Shown in pieces: positions 25,724 to 33,970 of a stretch of DNA of 64,000 bases. The DNA comes from JBEKHT01 sp049511715 (GTDB lineage: Bacteria; Chloroflexota; Anaerolineae; Anaerolineales; RBG-16-64-43). A program made the position numbers and the translations under genes. Where the stretch lies: positions 80,291 to 144,290 of the forward strand of contig JBEKXU010000009.1 of NCBI GenBank assembly GCA_049511715.1, given 5' to 3'. The notes beneath the pieces are model-generated. The model made no database searches. It was not told the DNA's origin and saw only the letters and a list, made by a program, of their open reading frames with translations. Positions within the stretch are counted from its first letter, which is position 1, and every line of letters starts with the position of its first letter.

Positions 25724-26740
25724 ATGGAAATCCTGGAAGAAGGCCAAGGACAGCTGGTGGGGTGGCACGACCCGGATGAGAACCGGGAATGGGTTCTTAG
25801 CCACAAACCTCGCGATCTACGCGACAAGCGCATGCCCGTTCATGAGGCCATCGCTCGCTTCCTGCAGGATGGCGATTACTTGGCGATCGGGGGATTCGGC
25901 CACATCCGCGTGCCTATGGCTCTGATCTATGAGATCATCCGCCAGAAAAAGCGGAACCTCATCCTGGCCGGGAAGACGGCCGTCCATGACGCCGATCTCA
26001 TGATCGGGGCGGGCTGTGTGAATCGAGTCGAAGTGGCCTACACCTTTGGCCACGAGCTGAGGGGCTTGTCGCCAGCTGGCCGGCGCGCTGTGGAGACCGG
26101 CCAGTGCCAGGTGGTGTCGGAGATCTCGAATGCCGGATATCAATGGCGCTTTCTGGCTGGCATGATGGGGGTCCCTTTTGTTCCCGCTCGCGACCTGCTG
26201 GGCACAGATACCCTGAAGAAGAGTGCCTGCAAGGTCGTTCAGGATCCGTGGAGCGGCAAGCCGGTGTGTCTGATCCCGGCGGCCTATCCGGATGTGGCCA
26301 TGTTCCACGTGCCTCGCTGCGATATGTACGGCAATGCCCAGATTGACGGCATCCTGGTGATGGATTTTGAGCTGGCTCGGGCGGCACGGCGCGTGATCCT
26401 GACGACGGAGGAAATCGTGCCCACCGAGGTCATCCGCAGCAATCCCGGCCTGACCGTCATCCCCTTCTTCTTGGTGGACGCGGTCTGCGAGGTTCCCTTT
26501 GGAGCTCATCCGACCCTGATGCCCTACCGGTACTACTTTGATGAGGACCACATCGGGGAGTGGCTCAGTTCGGCCCGAACCCCCGAGGGGGCTGCCGCCT
26601 ATCTCGACAAGTATGTTCATGGGGTGAAGGATTTCGACGAGTACCTTGACCTCATTGGAGGGACGCGACGCCTCACCTATCTGAAGCAAGTGGAAGAGAT
26701 GCGCGCGCCGCTTTCCGCGCCCTGGCTGCGAAGGAAGTGA
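25724..26740 (+). CDS. CoA-transferase, alpha subunit (glutaconate-CoA-transferase type)
   Basis: A 338-residue class I CoA-transferase subunit. GDYLAIGGFGHIRVPMALI carries the glycine-rich CoA-binding region of GctA-like proteins, and DMYGNAQIDGI and RVILTTEEIVPTEVI are further family segments. The beta subunit follows after nine bases. The pair moves CoA between acids, or hydrolyses acyl-CoA in the related IpdAB proteins; the substrate is not readable. ATG 25724 has GGGAGAG at the right distance; TTG 25706 is a possible longer start. Confidence 0.82.
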   Translation: MEILEEGQGQLVGWHDPDENREWVLSHKPRDLRDKRMPVHEAIARFLQDGDYLAIGGFGHIRVPMALIYEIIRQKKRNLILAGKTAVHDADLMIGAGCVNRVEVAYTFGHELRGLSPAGRRAVETGQCQVVSEISNAGYQWRFLAGMMGVPFVPARDLLGTDTLKKSACKVVQDPWSGKPVCLIPAAYPDVAMFHVPRCDMYGNAQIDGILVMDFELARAARRVILTTEEIVPTEVIRSNPGLTVIPFFLVDAVCEVPFGAHPTLMPYRYYFDEDHIGEWLSSARTPEGAAAYLDKYVHGVKDFDEYLDLIGGTRRLTYLKQVEEMRAPLSAPWLRRK

Positions 26741-26749
26741 GGGAACCCC

Positions 26750-27526
26750 ATGACAGACGAGTACGGGATACTTTCCCCAATGGAACTCATGGCCTGCGCG
26801 GCCGCTCACACTCTGAGCGACGGCTGCTCGGTCCTGGTGGGCACCGGCCTGCCGATGATCGCCGCGATTCTGGCCCAGAGGACTCACGCCAAGAATCTTC
26901 TTATCATCTTTGAAGCAGGAGGCATTGGGCCCCAGATTCCCATGCTCCCTATCTCGGTTGGGGATTCCCGCACTTTCTACCGCGCTGTGGCCGCTTCCAG
27001 CATGCACAGCGTGATGAGCGCCTGCCAGTCTGGCTATGTCGACTTTGGGTTTCTCGGGGCGGCAATGATGGACCCCTTTGGGAATCTGAACACGACGGTG
27101 ATCGGGGAGTGGGAGCATCCCCAGGTGCGTCTTCCCGGCAGCGGAGGGGCGAACGATGTTGGCTCGCTCTGCCAGCGGACGGTCATCATTATTCGCCAGG
27201 ATGCCCGGCGATTTGTCGAGAAGGTCGATTTCATTACCACACCCGGGTACCTGGACGGCCCCGGGGCCCGGGAACGAGTCGGCTTGCCCAAGGGTACCGG
27301 ACCCTTCCGGGTAATCACGCAATTGGCCGTGTATGACTTTGACGAACAGACCAAGCGCCTCCGGTTGCTGGCGATTCACCCGGGCGTCACCGTGGAACAA
27401 GTCCAGGAGAACTCCTCCTTCGAGATCCTCATCCCGGCGGAGGTGAGGGTTTCCGAGCCCCCCAGCCTGGAGGAGCGGCGACTCCTCAGGGAGATCGATC
27501 CCCTCGGCATGGTGATCGGGAAGTAG
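26750..27526 (+). CDS. CoA-transferase, beta subunit (glutaconate-CoA-transferase type)
   Basis: A 258-residue partner of the alpha subunit. E55 in LIIFEAGGIG lies where glutaconate CoA-transferase has its catalytic Glu54, which forms the glutamyl-CoA thioester. GYVDFGFLGAAMMDPFGNLN and LPGSGGANDVGSL are family motifs. It lies in an operon with the alpha subunit. No dehydratase, dehydrogenase or steroid genes lie nearby to reveal the pathway. Confidence 0.82.
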   Translation: MTDEYGILSPMELMACAAAHTLSDGCSVLVGTGLPMIAAILAQRTHAKNLLIIFEAGGIGPQIPMLPISVGDSRTFYRAVAASSMHSVMSACQSGYVDFGFLGAAMMDPFGNLNTTVIGEWEHPQVRLPGSGGANDVGSLCQRTVIIIRQDARRFVEKVDFITTPGYLDGPGARERVGLPKGTGPFRVITQLAVYDFDEQTKRLRLLAIHPGVTVEQVQENSSFEILIPAEVRVSEPPSLEERRLLREIDPLGMVIGK

Positions 27527-28923
27527 TGCCCTGCTGGGCCCTCCCCGGAATAAGGTTTTGGTCCTGACCCGTGAGAACAACGGCCATCCCTACAATCCAG
27601 CTTGGCCTGCCCCTTCTTTGGGATTGAAGCGCCCAAGAGTTGCTCGAGGGAGCCCTTGAGTTTTGCACCCGACTTTTGGTGCAACTGCGGAGGGAGCCGG
27701 GGTGCTGGATGCCTCGGGAGGGGTCAGCGGGCTGGACTATCCTGCCAACGTGAAAGTTGGGTGCCACAGGGTGCCCCCGAACCACTTCTCCGCCAGTTTC
27801 GGTTGGGTACAGGGCACGGTCGGCGCAGCCGACCTCTGGTCTTGGATCTCAGAGAACGTTGGAGACGGCCTCTGGTCGAGCCCTGATCCTGTGAGTTCGC
27901 CCCTGGTGACTGGGCAACCTCAGTCGCCTTGACAAGGCTTGGGCAGCATATTTTGGGTGAAAGCTGTCGTATTGCGAATACCTTTGTTCTCGCGGCCGGG
28001 GCGGGGAAGGCGGAGACCCGAACGAAAGGTGATTTCGTGAATGTCTCAAGCGAGGGCTTGCTTGTTGCGCTGGACCCGAAAGCCCGATTCTCTTGTACGG
28101 CAATCTTCTGCAAAGTTGACTTCCTCGACGGGGTGGCTGGGGCCCTGGAAAGGGCGTCCGTGCGGGGAATGAAGAGGATTCCTGACTTCGCGAGTATGGA
28201 GTCGTAAATGTGACTATAATATGTGAGGGTGTATACGGTTAGGATATCACTGGGCCAATTTAGCAATTTCTTCATCTCGGGGTCGGGCGAACGGAGGCTG
28301 CAAGGTCGAAGGGACTTCTGGCAAGTGCCAGGTGGCAAGGTTTCTGGAAGCTGTCGAATGGGGGTGCCCTGGAGCGGTCCGAAGCCGTGATTACGCGCTC
28401 GGGGCTCCTGAGGCTGGGCTACCAGAATCAAGAGAAAGCTCTTGGACACCGGTCCTGAGTCGGTGCTTGGCGCTTGGAGATTGGCCCGGGGGGGAGCGGG
28501 TAGCGGTCGGTCGGGGTTGCGTTTTATGAGCAATAGATTAACAATGGAAGTTTGAGGGGTCCAGGGTAGTCATCAAGTCCTAGCGGGTTGTGCGAAGCGG
28601 GAATCGCCCTGGTTCTCAGAAGATCACGCAAGTGGCTGCAAGAAGACTGCCTGCACGCGCCAGGGCAGGCATCGGAGTCCTTTCTAGCCGAAGCTTTTGC
28701 ATGGGGCGAGTTGCCCGAGGAGCCTGCCTTACTCCCGCGCCAAGGGGCGTCGCACCACGAGAAGATCCCGCTAGGGGCTCAGGCTGGACATGATTCTTGG
28801 AGGCGAGGAGGTGATGCCGAAGTATTGGATGAGAAGCGCGTAAGGCTTGCAAGGGGCGCGGATGGAACCGGCGGATCCTGCCGAGCGAATGACAAGGGAT
28901 CATCCGAACCCACCGTGGTTGTC
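27527..28923. other. Long region with no supported gene
   Basis: About 1.4 kb between the CoA-transferase and the sugar transporter. A stretch near 28205-28270 is AT-rich and contains TATAAT (28215-28220), but no gene follows. Open frames on either strand lack ribosome sites and have Ser/Arg/Pro-rich composition. It may hold a decayed gene or an RNA; I cannot identify either. Confidence 0.4.
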
Positions 28924-28939
28924 TTAAAAGCGTTTCTAA
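28924..28939. promoter_or_regulatory. CG-centred palindrome before the sugar transporter (LacI-family-like operator)
   Basis: TTAAAAGCGTTTCTAA is symmetrical at 12 of 16 positions around a central CG, the layout of many LacI/GalR operators. It lies 20-35 bases before the xylF-like start codon, close to the expected start of transcription. No LacI-type gene is in the window. Confidence 0.4.
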
Positions 28940-28958
28940 CCAGTAGGAGATAAAAGAG

Positions 28959-30134
28959 ATGTCACCCAGAAACCGCACATCTGTTGTCCTATGCACTTTG
29001 GCCGTCTTGATGCTAGTGCTGGGCGCCTGTGCGCCGGCGGCCACACCCGCTCCGGCTCCGACCAGTGCGCCGGCGGCCACAATGGCCCCGGCGGCCACAA
29101 TGGCTCCGGCTCCGACCACTGCGCCAGCATCGGGCGGTAAGATTGCCTTGCTTCTCCCCGAGACCAAGACGACACGGTACGAAGCCGCGGATCGCCCTGA
29201 CTTTGTCGCCAAGTTCATGTCCCTGTGTCCCACTTGTACCATCATCTACGATAACGCTAACCAGGATGCCAATGCGCAGGCCTCTCAGCTCGAGGCCGCT
29301 CTGACCGATGGCGCCAAGGTCGTCGTCTTGGACCCGGTCGACTCGGCGGCAGCGGGAGCACTAGCGGACAAGGCCAAGGCTCAAGGCGTCCCGGTCATTG
29401 CGTACGACCGCCTGATTCTGAACTCCACCGGTGTCAACTACTACATTTCCTTCGACAATGTAAAGGTGGGCCAACTTCAGGCCCAGAATTTGATAGACGC
29501 CCTCAATGCGGAGGGGAAGACCAATCCCACGATCGTCATGATTAACGGCTCGCCGACGGACAACAACGCCAAGCTCTTCAAGCAGGGTGCCCATAGCGTT
29601 TTTGATCCGCTGGTGGCGGCCGGCAAGCTGACGATCGCCAAGGAATATGACACTCCGGATTGGAGCCCGGACGAGGCCCAGACCGAGATGCAACAGGCGC
29701 TCACGGCCCTGAGCAACAAGGTTGACGGCGTCTATTGCGCCAATGACGGCACAGCAGGTGGTGCCATTGCGGCGATGAAGACGGCTGGCCTCAGCCCGCT
29801 TCCGCCATCAACCGGTCAGGATGCGGAACTGGCTGGCATTCAGCGCATTCTGGTGGGGGACCAGTACATGACCGTGTACAAGGCGATCAAGCCGGAGGCC
29901 GAAGCTGCGGCGGAGCTGGCTTATGATCTGCTGAGCAACACCACCGTGCCCTCCTCCATGGTCACGGGCACAACCCCCAACAGCGTGATGAGCGTTCCCT
30001 CCGTTCTGCTCGTCCCCGTGGCGGTGACCAAGGCCAATGTTGAAACCACGGTCGTGGCAGACGGTTTCTATACCGTGAGCCAGATCTGCACGTCCGACTT
30101 CGCGGCCGCCTGCACGGCAAACGGTGTGAAGTAG
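28959..30134 (+). CDS. xylF: Xylose-type sugar ABC transporter, substrate-binding lipoprotein
   Basis: A 391-residue lipoprotein starting at ATG 28959 behind AGGAGAT. The lipobox is VLGAC, followed by an Ala/Pro/Thr linker of about 35 residues from low-complexity repeats. The mature protein is a periplasmic-binding-protein type 1 sugar binder. VIAYDRLILNSTGVNYYISFDN (given in parts: IAYDRLILN and YYISFDNVKVGQLQA) and VYCANDGTAGGAIAAM resemble XylF/ChvE, which bind D-xylose or related aldoses. It heads an operon with an ATPase and a permease. A 17-bp hairpin follows the stop codon and probably stabilises this part of the mRNA. Confidence 0.85.
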   Translation: MSPRNRTSVVLCTLAVLMLVLGACAPAATPAPAPTSAPAATMAPAATMAPAPTTAPASGGKIALLLPETKTTRYEAADRPDFVAKFMSLCPTCTIIYDNANQDANAQASQLEAALTDGAKVVVLDPVDSAAAGALADKAKAQGVPVIAYDRLILNSTGVNYYISFDNVKVGQLQAQNLIDALNAEGKTNPTIVMINGSPTDNNAKLFKQGAHSVFDPLVAAGKLTIAKEYDTPDWSPDEAQTEMQQALTALSNKVDGVYCANDGTAGGAIAAMKTAGLSPLPPSTGQDAELAGIQRILVGDQYMTVYKAIKPEAEAAAELAYDLLSNTTVPSSMVTGTTPNSVMSVPSVLLVPVAVTKANVETTVVADGFYTVSQICTSDFAAACTANGVK

Positions 30135-30162
30135 TAAGATTCGACTCTGACAGAAGCGGTAG

Positions 30163-30198
30163 CCAGAAGCAACTGGGGCAAGCCCCAGTTGCTTCTGG
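30163..30198 (+). promoter_or_regulatory. Strong intercistronic hairpin between binding-protein and ATPase genes
   Basis: A perfect 17-bp inverted repeat, CCAGAAGCAACTGGGGC with its complement, around a two-base AA centre. It starts 29 bases after the xylF stop and ends just before the ribosome site of the ATPase gene. No T-run follows, so it is unlikely to be a simple terminator. A role in protecting the upstream mRNA from 3' decay, raising binding protein over membrane components, fits its place. Confidence 0.7.
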
Positions 30199-30219
30199 GA
30201 ACGGTGCAGGAGGCGGAGG

Positions 30220-31020
30220 ATGGCATCCGAGAGAAAGCCCATCTTGGAAGCGCGTGGCATCAGCAAACGCTTCGGGGCAGTGCAGGCCTTGGAGGATGTC
30301 GATTTTGAGGTTTACCCGGGGGACGTCGTCGGCCTGGTGGGCGATAATGGCGCCGGCAAGTCCACCCTGATTAAGGTGATTGCCGGCGTCTATCACGGGG
30401 ACGAGGGCCGGATCTTCTTTGAGGGACGGGAAGTCAATGTGAGCGGTCCCGGGGACGCTACCGCGCTCGGGATCGAGACCGTCTACCAGGACCTGGCCCT
30501 ATGTGACAACCTGGATGTGTCGGCGAACCTTTTCCTGGGGCGCGAGAGGACTCGCTCGATCATCCCCCACCTGCTGCAGGTCATCGACGAAACCGCCATG
30601 GAGCACGAGGCCGAGCGGATCGTGGGTGAGCTGCACGTTGTGATTCCGTCCGTCAGGTCCAAGGTGGCCACTCTTTCGGGCGGCCAGCGGCAGTCCGCCG
30701 CGGTCTCGCGGGCAGTCATGTGGAACTCCAAGGTCGTGATCCTGGACGAGCCAACCGCCGCCCTCGGCGTGGAGCAGACGCGGCAGGTCAAGGACCTGAT
30801 CCGCCGACTCCGGGACCGCGGCCTGGGAGTGGTCGTGATCAGCCATAATCTGGCCGATGTATTCGATGTCTGCGATCGGATTATCGTCCTTCGTCTCGGC
30901 CGGCGGGTGTCAACCTTTGACACCCATGCGACGAATGCCGAGCATGTGGTGGCGGCCATCACCGGAGCGGAGTTCGGCCCGACAGACGTCGGAAAACCCG
31001 AGGGCCGCGAGGCCGTGTAG
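30220..31020 (+). CDS. Sugar ABC transporter, single-domain ATP-binding protein
   Basis: A 266-residue ATPase with one nucleotide-binding domain. Walker A is GDNGAGKST, the Q-loop is in TVYQDLAL, the signature is LSGGQRQ, Walker B is VVILDEPTAALG and the switch His is in VISHN. XylG/RbsA-type partners of such binding proteins are normally duplicated proteins of about 500 residues. This one is the short FrcA-like form, so two copies must pair. It starts at ATG 30220 behind GGAGGCGGAGG and ends six bases before the permease gene. Confidence 0.88.
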   Translation: MASERKPILEARGISKRFGAVQALEDVDFEVYPGDVVGLVGDNGAGKSTLIKVIAGVYHGDEGRIFFEGREVNVSGPGDATALGIETVYQDLALCDNLDVSANLFLGRERTRSIIPHLLQVIDETAMEHEAERIVGELHVVIPSVRSKVATLSGGQRQSAAVSRAVMWNSKVVILDEPTAALGVEQTRQVKDLIRRLRDRGLGVVVISHNLADVFDVCDRIIVLRLGRRVSTFDTHATNAEHVVAAITGAEFGPTDVGKPEGREAV

Positions 31021-31026
31021 GGCGCG

Positions 31027-32304
31027 TTGCGCCCCAGGACATCTCCAATGAAGTCTGCCAACAAGGAATCCCCAAGTCAGGCCGCCATTCCCGCAGGGTC
31101 GGGGGAGCAGCCAGCCTCGCTCATCGCCCGGCTGACCGGGTCTCTGGCCGAGGTGGACATCGGCTCGTTCCCTGTGATTCTCGGACTCATCCTGATTGCC
31201 ATCGTCTTCCAGATCGCAAATTCCCATTTCCTCAGCCCGCTCAATCTGGCCAACCTGATGGTCCAGATCTGCTCGGTGGGGACCATGTCGGTCGGCGTCG
31301 TGCTCGTGCTCCTGATTGGGGAAATCGATCTTTCGATCGGCGCGGTGAGCGGCTTTTGCGGGAGCGTCATGGCCGTCCTGTCGGTCAAGAGCGGAATGCC
31401 CGCGCCGGTGGCGATCGGAGCGGGGGTCCTGACCGGGGTGGTGATCGGGCTATTCCAGGGATTCTGGATTGCCAAGATGCACGTGCCGTCCTTTGTGGTC
31501 ACTCTGGCCGGCTTTTTGGGATGGCAAGGGGCCTTGCTGTACACCCTGGGGAGCACTGGAACGGTGGATCTGGCCGATCCGTGGCTCATCGGGCTGGTCA
31601 ACGCCCGCCTCCCGGTGTGGCTGGGTTGGCTGGTCGCAGTTCTCTTCATCGCGGTGTATGTCTTTTCCGGCCTTAGCGACCAGCGCCGGCGGATTCGCGC
31701 CGGCCTGAAGACGACCTCTTCCAACTGGATGATCGCCCGCCTGGCTCTGGTCGCCGCGGGGGTTTTGGCCGCGGTCGGAATCATGAATGTGGACCGCAGC
31801 TTCACCAGGGTTCCCATACAGGGTGTCCCGCTGGGAGTCTTGGTTTTCTTGGGCTTTATTATCCTGTTCGATTTCATTACCCGCCAGACACGATTCGGTC
31901 GCTCCATCTTTGCGGTGGGCGGAAACCCGGAGGCTGCCCGTCGAGCTGGGATCAACGTGGACCGCATTCGCATCCTGGTCTTCACCTTGGCCTCGACCTT
32001 GGCTGCTTGTGGGGGGATCCTGGCCGGGTCCCGCTTGCTGGCCGTCAATCAGTCTTCCGGTGGTGGTGATATCCTGCTCGATTCCATCGCGGCTGCCGTG
32101 ATCGGAGGGACCAGCCTGTTTGGGGGAAGGGGGACTACTTGGGCGGCCCTGCTCGGCGCTCTGGTCATCGGCTCGATTTCCAACGGGATGGACCTGCTTG
32201 CCCTTTCCTCTTACATCAAGTTCATGGTGACCGGCGTGGTGCTGTTGTTGGCTGTAACCCTGGATGCCTATGCTCGCTCGCAACGGGAAAAGAGCGGGCG
32301 CTGA
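31027..32304 (+). CDS. xylH: Sugar ABC transporter, permease (XylH-like)
   Basis: A 425-residue inner-membrane protein with about ten hydrophobic segments and a ~45-residue polar N-terminus. LLIGEIDLSIGAVSG, VPSFVVTLAGFLGWQG and FGRSIFAVGGNPEAARRAGI are hallmarks of the BPD_transp_2 family, and the long middle section with SDQRRRIRAGL is as in XylH rather than RbsC. Third gene of the xylose-type operon; specificity is inferred from the family and the adjacent XylF-like protein. The assigned ATG at 31048 region is preceded by no strong site, so the exact start may vary by a few codons. Confidence 0.85.
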   Translation: MRPRTSPMKSANKESPSQAAIPAGSGEQPASLIARLTGSLAEVDIGSFPVILGLILIAIVFQIANSHFLSPLNLANLMVQICSVGTMSVGVVLVLLIGEIDLSIGAVSGFCGSVMAVLSVKSGMPAPVAIGAGVLTGVVIGLFQGFWIAKMHVPSFVVTLAGFLGWQGALLYTLGSTGTVDLADPWLIGLVNARLPVWLGWLVAVLFIAVYVFSGLSDQRRRIRAGLKTTSSNWMIARLALVAAGVLAAVGIMNVDRSFTRVPIQGVPLGVLVFLGFIILFDFITRQTRFGRSIFAVGGNPEAARRAGINVDRIRILVFTLASTLAACGGILAGSRLLAVNQSSGGGDILLDSIAAAVIGGTSLFGGRGTTWAALLGALVIGSISNGMDLLALSSYIKFMVTGVVLLLAVTLDAYARSQREKSGR

Positions 32305-32605
32305 TCAGTTCGGTCCAGGGGAAGAGCGACAGAAGCATGGGGCACCATTGGCTGCCTTGCGCAGGATGGGACCGATGCCGGTCGGCCGTTTCTTGTGGCT
32401 GGGCTTGCTTTGCCGTGACGAACCTCGGGCTCTGTGGCTCAGCGGCATAGAGGGTGCGGGACCTGACCTACACAAGCGTGGGTTTGGTCTTACCAAACGG
32501 GGGCGCATCACTCCCGGTGTCTCATGCTTACCGCTTCGCATGCCTCCCTCTCCCTGTGACATTCAACATATGACGGGCTCCGGCCAGGACCTATTGAGGA
32601 TTGCA
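32305..32605. other. Spacer between sugar transporter and IS element, nothing recognised
   Basis: About 300 bases without a credible gene or a clear terminator. It ends at the TA dinucleotide that borders the IS630-type element. Confidence 0.35.
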
Positions 32606-32618
32606 TAATATAGGTACA

Positions 32619-33161
32619 CTAATCGAGTAGGCGCGCTTGCTCCCAAAAGGCTGTGATGAGTGTTGGGCGTCGGCGCATCCGCCGGAGAGCTGCCCGGGCA
32701 TGATAGCCAAGTGCTGCGTAGTCCCGCGGACAAAGGTTCGGGAGTTCATGGTTCTTCCAATGCCCCCACAAGAACTCTACTGGGTTCAACTCGGGCGCAT
32801 AGGCCGGGAGCCACTCGATCGCAATCCGACCCGTCTGCTGCTCGAGGTATTCCCTCACCAGGTGACTGCGATGACATGGCAAACCGTCCCAGACGATCAT
32901 CACCTTGCCTCGCAAGTGGCGAGAAAGGTGCTTGAGGAAGTCGACCACTTGTGGCCCCCGCACCGCCCCAGGGTAGAGCCGGAAGTAGAAATTCCAGAAG
33001 GTGATGCCTGCGATGGCCGAGAGCGTTTTCCAATTGAAGTGATATTGGAGAACCGGCGTGTGGCCCCTCGGTGCCCAGGTTCGCACCCGATTCGGCCGTT
33101 CGCTGAGCCCGCTCTCGTCGATAAAGACTATGGTTTTGCCTTGGCGCGCCGCGTTTTTTTT
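32619..33161 (-). CDS. IS630 transposase, ORFB (DDE catalytic part, reached by -1 frameshift)
   Basis: The -1 frame from the A8 run gives NAARQGKTIVFIDESG and continues for 178 residues to the stop at 32619. The DDE catalytic residues are the Asp of VFIDESG, the Asp of VWDGLPCH and the Glu in PELNPVEFLWGHWK. The product catalyses cut-and-paste transposition at TA sites. It has no good independent start codon with a ribosome site, so expression as an ORFA-ORFB fusion is most likely. Confidence 0.85.
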   Translation of the reverse strand, partial: KKNAARQGKTIVFIDESGLSERPNRVRTWAPRGHTPVLQYHFNWKTLSAIAGITFWNFYFRLYPGAVRGPQVVDFLKHLSRHLRGKVMIVWDGLPCHRSHLVREYLEQQTGRIAIEWLPAYAPELNPVEFLWGHWKNHELPNLCPRDYAALGYHARAALRRMRRRPTLITAFWEQARLLD

Positions 33162-33640
33162 AGCAACGGCCAGCGCTCATCCTTCCAGCGTTGGATGGCT
33201 TTCTCATCCCGTTCCAGCGCTCGCCCGCTCGGCCGTTGCGCAGTCCACCCCATTTGCCTCAGAATGCGCCAGACATGACTCGGGTGGTAATGGACCCCAC
33301 ACTCTCGCTCGATCAACTTCCCTACGCGTTGGGCGGTCCACAACCCGGTCACGTACCCCTGGGCTTCCGGGCCCTGTTTCAGCTTCCGCTCGATGCGCCG
33401 CAGATCGGCCGAACTCAGGCGAGGCTTGCGACCCGAACGTCCCGCCTTCTTCAGACTGGCCAGGCCTCCTGTGGCCAGCTGTTTGGCCCAGCGGCTCACC
33501 GACTGCCGATGAACTCCAACTCTCCGGGCGACTTCCGACTGTCTCACTCCCTGACGCAGGAGCCGCGCAGCCTGCAGTCGTCTCTGCTCCAGGACTTCCA
33601 ACACTTCCGCGTCCCGCTTGACTCCTCGTGGGTTTCCCAT
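33128..33640 (-). CDS. IS630 transposase, ORFA (DNA-binding part)
   Basis: 170 residues from ATG 33640. The N-terminal half holds a helix-turn-helix: RQSEVARRVGVHRQSVSRWAKQL. A basic linker (GRSGRKPRLSS) and a second winged-helix-like region (SHVWRILRQMGWTAQRP) follow. At 33161-33155 the mRNA has the slippery heptamer A-AAA-AAA followed by C. A -1 slip there joins this frame to ORFB and gives a full 340-residue transposase. Without the slip it ends a few codons later at RRAKAKP. Confidence 0.85.
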   Translation of the reverse strand: MGNPRGVKRDAEVLEVLEQRRLQAARLLRQGVRQSEVARRVGVHRQSVSRWAKQLATGGLASLKKAGRSGRKPRLSSADLRRIERKLKQGPEAQGYVTGLWTAQRVGKLIERECGVHYHPSHVWRILRQMGWTAQRPSGRALERDEKAIQRWKDERWPLLKKTRRAKAKP

Positions 33641-33970
33641 GAGCCCACTTTACCACAAAAACGACCAAATGTCACTACATTACGAGGAACTCAGTAGAAT
33701 AGGGAGTGGCCATACTACGCGCCTTTCTCGGTCTTCTCGTCTCTGGCAATGTCCCTCAGGTCTCTCAACAACAAGAAGAGGAGAAAGGGGATGGCCTCGG
33801 GGTGGCGCGAGCGCGGCAGGCCCGGCAAACGACTCAGCCGCGCCCTGAGTCCGGACGCTGGGCCTGCGCCAGGAGATGCGGGGAGCCGCATCCCATCGGG
33901 GCAAGAATGGTCTAGCGAGAGAGGGCTCCTTCCTCTTCCATTCCCCAGCGACCGATCAAACGAGGATGCC

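Larger units (their letters stand above)
32608..33680 (-). mobile_element. IS630-family insertion sequence
   Basis: About 1.07 kb. Imperfect terminal inverted repeats, ATATAGGTACACT on the left and ATGTAGTGACATT read inward from the right (9 of 13 matches), are bordered on both sides by TA (32606-32607 and 33681-33682), the target duplicated by IS630/Tc1 elements. The transposase is encoded on the minus strand in two overlapping frames. Both domains and the DDE triad are intact, so the element may be active. Confidence 0.8.

Noticed and set aside
25817..27580. 587-codon minus-strand open frame
   Set aside because: Antisense to both CoA-transferase subunits; no motif, composition typical of a shadow frame.
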